Shown here in pieces: positions 27,422-34,451 of a stretch of 64,000 nt of DNA. Source of the DNA: Gemmatimonadaceae bacterium (GTDB taxonomy: Bacteria > Gemmatimonadota > Gemmatimonadetes > Gemmatimonadales > Gemmatimonadaceae); NCBI GenBank assembly GCA_020851035.1, contig JADZDM010000012.1:62001-126000 (forward strand), read 5' to 3'. Under the pieces are notes generated by a model. It ran no database searches and was not told where the DNA came from. It was given only the letters and a program-made list of their open reading frames with translations. Position 1 is the stretch's first letter. Every line of letters begins with the position of its first letter. The position numbers and the translations under genes are program-made.

Positions 27422-27511
27422 GGGCGGAGGGGTCGCTGCCGCGCATCCGGGTGGTGATGGCGGCAGCGCCGTGATGCGATCACGGAAGGGCGGACACGGT
27501 AGCGTACGGAC

Positions 27512-27829
27512 ATGCCTCGTCCCGATGCCGCCCTCCTCGCCGTGCTCGGCACCCTGCTCCGCGCGACGGCGGACGGCCGGACGCCCGTGACGCTTCGCAC
27601 GCGCGATCCCGCGCAGGCGGCGGCACTCTCGCAGTGGCTGTCGGAGGCGCATGGCAGCCGGCGCACCGTGCGGATCGCCGTGCGCGGGCCGGCGGCGATC
27701 GAGGTGCGGCTGCCCCGTCGTGTGGCGTGGCCCGCACCGCAGGCGGCGCGGCCGGCCCTCGCCGCGCCCGGCTCCGCCCGTCACCTTTCCTCCATGCCCG
27801 ACACTTTCCAGCACGACGGAACCCCCTGA
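27512..27829 (+). CDS. Small hypothetical protein upstream of a response regulator
   Basis: I do not recognise this 105-residue frame. It is rich in Ala, Arg and Pro, and has no signal peptide or membrane segment. It begins at an ATG 90 bases after the peroxiredoxin gene and its stop overlaps the start of the response-regulator gene (TGATG). The overlap is the main argument that it is translated, perhaps coupling expression of the regulator. Its composition is also what chance gives in high-GC DNA. Confidence 0.35.
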   Translation: MPRPDAALLAVLGTLLRATADGRTPVTLRTRDPAQAAALSQWLSEAHGSRRTVRIAVRGPAAIEVRLPRRVAWPAPQAARPALAAPGSARHLSSMPDTFQHDGTP

Positions 27830-28500
27830 TGCGCATTCTCGTCATCGAAGACGACCCCATCGTGGGGCAGTTCGTGAAGCGTGGCCTCGAGGAGCAGCAG
27901 TGGACGGTGGACCTCGAATCCGACGGCGAGTCGGGTGAGCGGGCGGCCGGCCAGGGCGACGCATACGACCTGATCATCCTCGACATGCGGCTGCCGGGGA
28001 AGGACGGGCTGTCGGTGCTCCGGACCCTCCGGTCGCGCGGCTTCCAGCGACCGGTGCTCGTGCTCACGGCACAGGACGCCGTGGACGCGAAGGTGCAGAC
28101 GCTTCGCGCCGGTGCCGACGACTACGTGACGAAGCCCTTCGCCTTCGAGGAGCTGCTGGCGCGGATCGAGGCGCTGTCACGGCGCCCGCGCCAGCTCGCC
28201 TCGCCACGGCTCGAGATCGCCGACCTGGTGGTGGACCTCGACACCCGCGAGGTGGCGCGCGCCGGTGTGCGCATCGAGCTCACGCCGAAGGAGTTCAAGG
28301 TGCTGGAGTACCTCATGCGCCATCCGGGCCGAGTGATGAGCCGCACGCTGATCACGGAGTACGCCTGGGGGTATCACTTCGATCCCGGCACGAACATCGT
28401 CGACGTGGTGATCACGCACCTGCGCAAGAAGGTGGATGCGGCGCACGAGCAGAAGCTGATCGGCACCGTGCGTGGTGTCGGCTACGTGATCAAGGGGTGA
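27829..28500 (+). CDS. OmpR-family response regulator
   Basis: A 223-residue two-component response regulator. The receiver domain (1-115) has the acidic pocket E7-D8-D9, the phosphoacceptor D52 in LIILDMRLPG, the conserved Thr in LVLTAQDA and the Lys in YVTKPF. The winged-helix DNA-binding domain (about 125-223) has the usual LTPKEFKVLEYLMRHPG and NIVDVVITHLRKK stretches and ends GTVRGVGYVI. The cognate kinase follows after four bases. The target genes are unknown; the TonB-ExbB cluster starting 200 bases after the kinase gene is a possible target. Confidence 0.93.
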   Translation: MRILVIEDDPIVGQFVKRGLEEQQWTVDLESDGESGERAAGQGDAYDLIILDMRLPGKDGLSVLRTLRSRGFQRPVLVLTAQDAVDAKVQTLRAGADDYVTKPFAFEELLARIEALSRRPRQLASPRLEIADLVVDLDTREVARAGVRIELTPKEFKVLEYLMRHPGRVMSRTLITEYAWGYHFDPGTNIVDVVITHLRKKVDAAHEQKLIGTVRGVGYVIKG

Positions 28501-28504
28501 CGGG

Positions 28505-29980
28505 GTGATCCGCTCGATCCGCGCGCGCGTGACGCTGCTGTTCGCGCTGGCGCTGCTGCTCTCGGTGGTGGTCTTCGCCGGTGGCATCTGGATCGGGCGG
28601 AAGGACTCGGCCTACTACCGCGAGCTGCAGCGGTACGTGAACTCGCAGGCCGAGCTCGCGATCCGGATCATCACGCAGGCGGAGCTGCGTGGGCCGGTGA
28701 CGATCACGCGCGACTCGCTGGTGGGGCCGCAACTGACGGCCGACGTGGCGGGGGCGATGGAGGTCATCCCCGACTACCTGCTGGTGCTCGACACCGCGGG
28801 CCGTGCGGTCTACGTGTCGGCCAAGGCGCGCGACCTGCCGCCGGCCGACCTCTCGTCCCTGCAGGAGAGTGCGCTGGACATCGAGGCCGGCACCACGGCG
28901 TCACTGCTGACGCTGAAGTCCGACCAGATCTACCTCTCGGCCCGTCTCGAGAACGATCCCCGGACGCCGATCGAGCGGATCGTGGCGGGCAGCTCGACGA
29001 CGACGACGGAGGCGCTGTGGCGCGACCTGCTGCGCTCGATGCTGCTGCTGGCGCCGGTGGTGGTGCTGCTGGGTGGCACCTCCGCCTACGTCATCGGCGG
29101 GGTGGCGGTGCGGCCGATCACGACGATCATCAGTGAGCTGGAGGCGATCACCGACGGCCGGTCACTGCATCGCCGGCTCGGCGGGGCGGACGCGCAGGGG
29201 GACGAGCTGGCGCGGCTCACGAGCACGCTGAACGCCATGATCGGGCGCCTGGAGAACAGCTTCGGCGGGTTGCGCCGGTTCACGGCGGACGCCAGCCACG
29301 AGCTGAAGACCCCGCTGACGGTGCTGCGGGCCAGCATCGAGCGGGCGATGATGGCCCGGCGCGGGTCGAACGAGCAGATGGAGCACCTCGAGGCAGCGCT
29401 GAACGAGGTGACGCGGATGGCGGACCTCGTCAACAGCCTGCTCAGCCTGGCCCGCGCCGACGAGGGACGCTTCGACCTCGTGCGCGACGTGGTGCTGCTG
29501 GATGCGATCCTGCGCGACATCGCCGAGACGGCGACGATCCTCGGCGAGCCGAACGGGATCGCGGTGGTGCTGGCGTCGTGCGAGCCGCTGGCGGTGGAAG
29601 GGGACGCCCCGCGGCTGCGGCAGCTGCTGCTGAACCTGGTGGAGAATGCGATCAAGTACACGACCGTGGGCGGCACGATCGAGCTGAGCCTGACGGCGGA
29701 CCAGGGCGCAGCGGTGCTGACGGTGAAGGACACCGGGATGGGGATCGCGGCCGCGGACCTGCCGTTCATCTTCGAGCGGTTCTGGCGTGCGGATCGTGCG
29801 CGGTCGCGGGCCTCGGGCCGCGCCGGGACCGGGCTGGGGCTGGCGATCAGCCAGTACATCGCGCAGGCGCATGGCGGCACGCTCACCGCGCAGAGCCGCC
29901 TCGGGCGGGGGAGCACGTTCACGCTCACGCTGCCGGGGGCGGTGCGCCGCGAGGACGGTGCGCCGCCGCGTGTGGCCTGA
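28505..29980 (+). CDS. Sensor histidine kinase with HAMP domain
   Basis: A 491-residue membrane sensor kinase. TM1 is near residues 8-30, a periplasmic sensor region follows to about 178, and TM2 is near 179-203. Next come a HAMP linker (about 200-255) and the HisKA domain, with the phospho-accepting H265 in FTADASHELKTPLTVLR. The HATPase domain has the N box LVENAIKYT and G boxes VKDTGMGIAAAD and GTGLGLAIS. A GTG start is assigned. It is transcribed with the response regulator upstream. The signal is unknown. Confidence 0.92.
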   Translation: MIRSIRARVTLLFALALLLSVVVFAGGIWIGRKDSAYYRELQRYVNSQAELAIRIITQAELRGPVTITRDSLVGPQLTADVAGAMEVIPDYLLVLDTAGRAVYVSAKARDLPPADLSSLQESALDIEAGTTASLLTLKSDQIYLSARLENDPRTPIERIVAGSSTTTTEALWRDLLRSMLLLAPVVVLLGGTSAYVIGGVAVRPITTIISELEAITDGRSLHRRLGGADAQGDELARLTSTLNAMIGRLENSFGGLRRFTADASHELKTPLTVLRASIERAMMARRGSNEQMEHLEAALNEVTRMADLVNSLLSLARADEGRFDLVRDVVLLDAILRDIAETATILGEPNGIAVVLASCEPLAVEGDAPRLRQLLLNLVENAIKYTTVGGTIELSLTADQGAAVLTVKDTGMGIAAADLPFIFERFWRADRARSRASGRAGTGLGLAISQYIAQAHGGTLTAQSRLGRGSTFTLTLPGAVRREDGAPPRVA

Positions 29981-29992
29981 GGCGGCGGTAGC

Positions 29993-30011
29993 GCGCGCAC
30001 CGTGTGCGCGC
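29993..30011 (+). terminator. GC hairpin after the sensor-kinase gene
   Basis: GCGCGCAC and GTGCGCGC form an 8-base perfect stem with a 3-base loop, 13 bases after the kinase stop codon. There is no T tract. In the rest of the 197-base gap up to the tonB-like gene I see no convincing promoter boxes. Confidence 0.4.
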
Positions 30012-30177
30012 AACCGGCATGCCTTGCCGGGCGGTGATGGATGCGCGCCGCAATGATGTGTCCTGCGTCACGGACGCTTAAGCAAATCGTAATGGACGTC
30101 CGGTCGCGCCCGTCGCGTCACGGGGTGAGCTTGCACTCGTCCCGTTCGACCATCATCCGGCATAATGGAGAGGGTGG

Positions 30178-30888
30178 ATGTTCGATCAATTGCTGGAAAC
30201 GAAGGCCAAGAAGCAGCGAAGCACCGGCGGGACGATCATCTCGATCGTGCTGCACACGGTGCTGATCGCGGCCGCCGTCGTGCTGACGAAGAAGACAGCC
30301 GACGCGCTCGAGAAGCCGAAGGAGGAGAAGGTCATCGTCGCGGAGACGAAGAAGGAGCCGGAGCCGGAGAAGCCGAAGGAGCAGCCGAAGCAGGTGCAAC
30401 AGCAGGTTGCACAGGTGGCGCCCCCGAAGGGCTTCCAGGTCCTGACTCCGCCGATCGAGGTGCCGGACGTGATCCCGGACGTCGATCTGAGCCGCAAGGC
30501 GACCGACGAGGCCGACTTCAGCGGCAAGGGCGTGCAGGGCGGCATCGCGAAGGGTGTGGAAGGTGGCACGGGTCCGGTGATCAGCGACCAGCCGTATTTC
30601 GACTTCCAGGTCGAGAAGGCCGCCGCAGCGATCCCGGGTGTGGCACCGGCGTATCCCGAGATGCTGAAGAGCTCGGGCGTGGAAGGGGAGGCCCTGGTGC
30701 AGTTCATCGTGGACACCACCGGTCGGGCCGAGCTCGGGTCGTTCAAGGTGCTGCGCGCGTCGCACGACGCGTTCGGCCAGGCAGTCCGGGCGGCCCTGCC
30801 GCGCATGCGCTTCCTCCCCGCCGAGATCGGCGGCCGCAAGGTCCGCATGCTGGTGCAGCAGCCGTTCGCGTTCGCGCTCAGTCGATAG
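30178..30888 (+). CDS. TonB-family energy transducer
   Basis: A 236-residue TonB-like protein. It has a cytoplasmic N-terminus of about 15 residues and one transmembrane anchor (about 17-38, containing the His expected in TonB anchors). A long proline-, lysine- and glutamate-rich periplasmic linker (45-105) leads to a C-terminal TonB fold (about 150-236) containing AYPEMLKSSGVEGEALVQFI and a closing VQQPFAFALS. It transfers proton-motive energy from ExbB/ExbD to outer-membrane receptors. It heads a cluster of ExbB, two ExbD and a second TonB-like protein. Confidence 0.88.
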   Translation: MFDQLLETKAKKQRSTGGTIISIVLHTVLIAAAVVLTKKTADALEKPKEEKVIVAETKKEPEPEKPKEQPKQVQQQVAQVAPPKGFQVLTPPIEVPDVIPDVDLSRKATDEADFSGKGVQGGIAKGVEGGTGPVISDQPYFDFQVEKAAAAIPGVAPAYPEMLKSSGVEGEALVQFIVDTTGRAELGSFKVLRASHDAFGQAVRAALPRMRFLPAEIGGRKVRMLVQQPFAFALSR

Positions 30889-30942
30889 TCCCCGGCTTCG
30901 CCCGGCACCCAATCTCACCAACACCAGCACTGGGAGTCTCCG

Positions 30943-31677
30943 ATGGATCTGTCAATGATGGAGCTGTATCAGTCGATGGGCATGTTCGCGAAGGGGATCG
31001 TGTTCACCCTCTTCGCCATGTCGATCTGGTCGCTGACCGTGATGTTCTCGAAGTGGTGGTCGCTGCGCGCCGCCAAGGCCGAGACGCTGAAGTTCGCGCC
31101 TGAGTTCTCCCAGTTCCTCGAGGAGGACAACCTCGGCGAGGCGATCAAGCTGGCCGAGACGTACAAGAAGTCGCATGTCGCCCGCGTGCTCGGCGGCGCC
31201 CTCGGCGAGATCCGTCCGCTGATCCAGGACGGCTCGGTGACGGTCTCCGACATCAACACGGCGGAGCGCGCCGTCGAGCGCGAGATGCTGATGACGATCG
31301 TCGGCCTGAAGCGCGGCAACGCCGTGCTCGCGACGGTGGGTGCCACCGCGCCGTTCGTCGGTCTGCTCGGCACCACGATGGGCATCGTGAACGCCTTCAC
31401 GGGCATGGCCGCCTCCGGCTCGGGCGGTATCGCCTCGATCTCGGCCGGTGTCGCCGAGGCCCTCATCACGACCGCCTTCGGCCTGATCGTGGCCATCCCG
31501 GCGGTGTGGGCGTACAACTACTTCCAGACCAAGATCGACAACCTGACCGCCGAGATGACGTACACGTCGAAGGAGATGATCGACTATCTCATCAAGGGCG
31601 TCTCGGGCGAGTTCGGCCGTTCCCGCTTCACGCGCGAGTTCAACACCACGGCTGGCGGCCAGAAGCCCATCAGCTGA
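30943..31677 (+). CDS. exbB: MotA/TolQ/ExbB proton-channel family protein
   Basis: A 244-residue inner-membrane protein with three helices: near 15-37, and two in the second half around GATAPFVGLLGTTMGIVNAF (about 130-150) and ITTAFGLIVAIPAVWAYNYF (about 175-195). These carry the conserved glycine and threonine residues of ExbB/TolQ channels. It uses the proton gradient to power TonB. The start is supported by a GGGAG ribosome site seven bases upstream. It lies 54 bases after the tonB-like gene and 35 bases before the first exbD. Confidence 0.93.
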   Translation: MDLSMMELYQSMGMFAKGIVFTLFAMSIWSLTVMFSKWWSLRAAKAETLKFAPEFSQFLEEDNLGEAIKLAETYKKSHVARVLGGALGEIRPLIQDGSVTVSDINTAERAVEREMLMTIVGLKRGNAVLATVGATAPFVGLLGTTMGIVNAFTGMAASGSGGIASISAGVAEALITTAFGLIVAIPAVWAYNYFQTKIDNLTAEMTYTSKEMIDYLIKGVSGEFGRSRFTREFNTTAGGQKPIS

Positions 31678-31712
31678 GCGAGCTGACTCACCGTTAACGA
31701 GAGAGCGTCTCC

Positions 31713-32204
31713 ATGGGGATGTCCGCAGGCGGCGGGGGCTCGGTCAAGGCCGAGCCCAACGTCACCCCGATGATCGACGTCATGCTCGTGCTCCTGATCA
31801 TCTTCATGATCGTGGTGCCGCAGATTGCCGCTGGCTTCAAGGCGACCCCGCCGAAGGGCCAGAACATCAAGGCGCACCCCGAGGATGAGAATGCCGACCA
31901 GGTGCTGGGCATCGACAAGGACGGCCTGTACTACCTGAACAAGAAGCCGATCAACAACGCGGATCTTGAGCAGCTCGTGAAGCAGATCTACGACGCCCGC
32001 ACGATCGACAAGATCATGTACGTGAAGGCGGACGCCGGACTGCCGTACTACAAGGTGCAGGATGCGCTCGACGTCATTGCCAAGGGAGGCGTCCGCCTCT
32101 CCGGCCTGATCACGGACCAGACCCCTGGCACCGAATCGACCGTTCCCGGCGACTCACCGAAGGGCGGGGCGAACCCGCTCGACCTGAGCGGAGGGAAGAA
32201 GTAA
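31713..32204 (+). CDS. exbD: ExbD/TolR-family biopolymer transport protein (first copy)
   Basis: A 163-residue protein with a short cytoplasmic N-terminus, one transmembrane helix (about 20-44) and a periplasmic domain. The helix start NVTPMIDVMLVLLIIFM contains the proton-carrying aspartate of ExbD. The periplasmic part is about 115 residues and includes the usual ILIKADAG-like stretch, here IMYVKADAGLPYYKVQDALD. It is longer than its neighbour, with an extended C-terminal tail. Its TAA stop overlaps the start of a second exbD. Confidence 0.92.
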   Translation: MGMSAGGGGSVKAEPNVTPMIDVMLVLLIIFMIVVPQIAAGFKATPPKGQNIKAHPEDENADQVLGIDKDGLYYLNKKPINNADLEQLVKQIYDARTIDKIMYVKADAGLPYYKVQDALDVIAKGGVRLSGLITDQTPGTESTVPGDSPKGGANPLDLSGGKK

Positions 32205-32620
32205 TGGCGATGAGCGCAGGGGACTCCGAAGGTGGCCTGACGAACGACATCAACGTCACGCCGATGATCGACGTGCTGCTCGTGCTCCTGATCATCTTCA
32301 TGGTCATCGTCCCGATGGCCCGCAAGACGATCGACGTGCAGCTCCCCGACCCGACACCGCAGCCCACCCCGCCGGGGCCGCCGCCGCAGAACATCGTGCT
32401 GACGGTCATGGAAGGGGGCAAGTTCAAGGTCAATGCGGAAGAGCAGCCGAAGGCCAACCTCGGCAAGCGCCTGAAGGAGATCTACGATCCCCGTCCGGAC
32501 AAGCTGATCTTCATCAAGGGCGACTCGAACGCCGTGTACCAGGACGTGATCTTCGCCATGGACGTCGCTCGCGGCGCCGGCGTGAAGGTCATCGGCCACA
32601 TGCCGAAGACGGCGCAGTAA
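32204..32620 (+). CDS. exbD: ExbD/TolR-family biopolymer transport protein (second copy)
   Basis: A 138-residue paralogue of the preceding gene, with the same NVTPMIDVLLVLLIIFM helix and its essential aspartate. A proline-rich stretch (PTPQPTPPGPPPQ) comes directly after the membrane helix. The two proteins differ strongly after the helix, so they are probably specialised partners within one channel and not a recent duplication. The start overlaps the upstream stop (TAATG), which indicates coupled translation. Confidence 0.92.
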   Translation: MAMSAGDSEGGLTNDINVTPMIDVLLVLLIIFMVIVPMARKTIDVQLPDPTPQPTPPGPPPQNIVLTVMEGGKFKVNAEEQPKANLGKRLKEIYDPRPDKLIFIKGDSNAVYQDVIFAMDVARGAGVKVIGHMPKTAQ

Positions 32621-32645
32621 GCCGTCCCGCGCGACAGGTGCGCCG

Positions 32646-32677
32646 GTGGGCGACCAGGCTGAGGCCTGGTCGCCCAC
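32646..32677 (+). terminator. Terminator-like hairpin after the second exbD
   Basis: GTGGGCGACCAGGC and GCCTGGTCGCCCAC form a perfect 14-base stem with a TGAG loop, 25 bases after the exbD stop. Only TTGCGTT follows, so termination may be partial and allow read-through into the second tonB-like gene. Confidence 0.65.
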
Positions 32678-32751
32678 TTGCGTTGCGGGCCACGAACCTT
32701 TCACCCTGACTCAGGCGTACTATCGCAGGCCTGATCCCCTCGCCCCCGCCG

Positions 32752-33621
32752 ATGCACGACAGCAGCCTCCCCCAGAACGCAGACGTCACCCCGCGCCAGC
32801 CCGGCGAACGGCCGAAGCTCCGGCCGCTCATCGGCGTGCCCGAGGGCGCGCTGCAGGAGAATCGACGCCGCGGTGCGGTCGTCGCCGTGGTCTCGCACCT
32901 CCTGATCGTCGTGCTGCTCCTGCTGCCCGCGTTCTTCCATCGCGAGATCACCGATGCGCTCACCGATGGCGCGGGCGGCCCCGGGGCGGCCGGTGGCGGC
33001 GGTGGCGGGCGCGGTGGTGCCCCGATCATCCCGGAACGCATCCAGGTCTACCAGATGCCCGCCGCGCCCCCTGCACCCACCACACCGAGCGTGCTGCCGC
33101 CGGTGGTACCGGTCCCGCCGGAGGTGAAGAAGCCGGAGGTGACCCCCCCGGTGGAGACGCCACCCACGCCAGCCCCGTCGGCGCCGACGCCAGCGCCCGA
33201 GGCCGTGCCTGCCGCCGCGGCGCCGGGCGCCGGTGCGGGGGCTGGCGCCGGCACCGACGCTGGCCCGGGCAATGGCCCCGGCACCGGCGGCGGGAACGGG
33301 TCTGGCGTCGGCACTGGCACCGGATCGAGCGTGGGGGCCGGCACCGGCGGTGGCAACGCCACGATCTATCCACCCACACCGCGTGCCCTGTTCGTGCCCC
33401 CCAACGGCACACCACGCCGGCTCCGCGGCAAGACCATCGTCATCGAGCTCGAAGTGGACGAGACGGGGAAGGTGCTGGCCGCCGAGTTCGCGCCGCGATC
33501 CGGCGACGGTGGCTATGACGATCAGTTCCTCGCCAGCCTGCGGGAGCAACGCTTCCGACCCGCCGTGCGGGCCAACGGCCAACCGGTCAAGTTCACCTAC
33601 CGGTACGAGATTCTCCTCTAG
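32752..33621 (+). CDS. TonB-family protein with long Pro/Ala/Gly linker
   Basis: A 289-residue TonB-like protein. The cytoplasmic N-terminus has about 42 residues, longer than in the first copy. A single anchor follows at about 43-63, then a glycine-rich run, a proline-rich stretch (about 100-160) and a long Gly-Thr-Ala repeat (about 160-205). The C-terminal TonB fold (about 210-289) contains KTIVIELEVDETGKVLAAEF and ends in RYEILL. The linker suggests a wide periplasmic reach. It lies 131 bases after exbD with a hairpin between them, so expression may differ from the upstream genes. Confidence 0.82.
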   Translation: MHDSSLPQNADVTPRQPGERPKLRPLIGVPEGALQENRRRGAVVAVVSHLLIVVLLLLPAFFHREITDALTDGAGGPGAAGGGGGGRGGAPIIPERIQVYQMPAAPPAPTTPSVLPPVVPVPPEVKKPEVTPPVETPPTPAPSAPTPAPEAVPAAAAPGAGAGAGAGTDAGPGNGPGTGGGNGSGVGTGTGSSVGAGTGGGNATIYPPTPRALFVPPNGTPRRLRGKTIVIELEVDETGKVLAAEFAPRSGDGGYDDQFLASLREQRFRPAVRANGQPVKFTYRYEILL

Positions 33622-33645
33622 GGCGGTCCACTGCGGACCGCCCTT
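33621..33645 (+). terminator. Terminator after the second tonB-like gene
   Basis: GGGCGGTCC and GGACCGCCC form a perfect 9-base stem with a 5-base loop that begins at the last base of the stop codon, followed by TT and, a little later, TTT. Confidence 0.65.
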
Positions 33646-33805
33646 CGTCGTTTCGCCCCGCAAGCCGCGGCGCCGGAGCGGGGCGGGGGCTGCGGTGGCG
33701 GATCTCACAACTGGCTCCGCGCCGATCCCGTGCATACCTTGCCGCGTTCTGCTGCCCGTGCCGACGCAGGCGCGAAGACCGCTCAACCCTCATTGCCCAG
33801 CCCGC

Positions 33806-34426
33806 ATGCCGAAGCCCAGTGGGGGTCGCGCTGCCGTCCTGCCGTCGCCAGCGACGGGCGGACGGATGTTCAGCGCGCCGGGCTTCGTTGCCGCACTGAC
33901 CCGCACGGATGGCGCGATGCTCGTCGCGGGCTCGATGATCGGGGCAGGCATCTTCGTCGTCTCAGCCGACATCGCGCGGTCCGTGTCGTCGCCGTTCTGG
34001 CTGCTGATGGCGTGGGTCCTCACCGGCGCGATGACCATGGCCGGCGCGCTCTCGCTCGCCGAGCTGGCTGCGGTGTTGCCCCGTGCGGGCGGCCGGTATG
34101 TCTTCCTCGAGCAATCGATGGGCCCAGCGATGGGCCTTCTTTTCAGGTGGACGTTGTTCGTCGTGATACAGACCCGCACGATCGCTGCGGGTGCGGTCGC
34201 CTTCGGGCCGCTTCCCGACTCGCTGTTCCCGCGCACGGCGTGGCTCGGCGTCACCGTCGCGGCCCGCGGGGTGAAGGAGACCACGCGCAACCTGCCGCGG
34301 GCCCTGCTCCGCGGCACGGGCCGGGTGACCCTGCAGTACGTGATCTGCAACATGGCGCGCCTCCCGGTGTTGCCCGGACGTCCCGTCCAGCTGCTGGCGC
34401 GCCGCAATCAGTCGATCGTCGCCTGA
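33806..34426 (+). pseudogene. Decayed APC-family amino acid permease
   Basis: A 206-residue frame that keeps only parts of an APC amino acid permease, normally about 440-500 residues. The first 110 residues match TM1-TM3 well: GAMLVAGSMIGAGIFVVSA and LSLAELAAVLPRAGGRYVFL. The next residues jump to a stretch typical of the TM7-TM8 region, KETTRNLPRALLRGTGRV. The helices between, and those after, are missing. Arginines sit inside predicted helices where the family has small residues. I read this as a permease with internal and C-terminal deletions that kept frame by chance. A later ATG at 33866 is an alternative start. Confidence 0.65.
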
Positions 34427-34451
34427 CCATCCCCCAACCTCAGACTCAGTC

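Noticed and set aside
30131-30166. TTGCAC and CATAAT boxes upstream of the first tonB-like gene
   Set aside because: The spacing is 24 bases, too long for a sigma-70 promoter, and no better -35 box lies at 16-18 bases.
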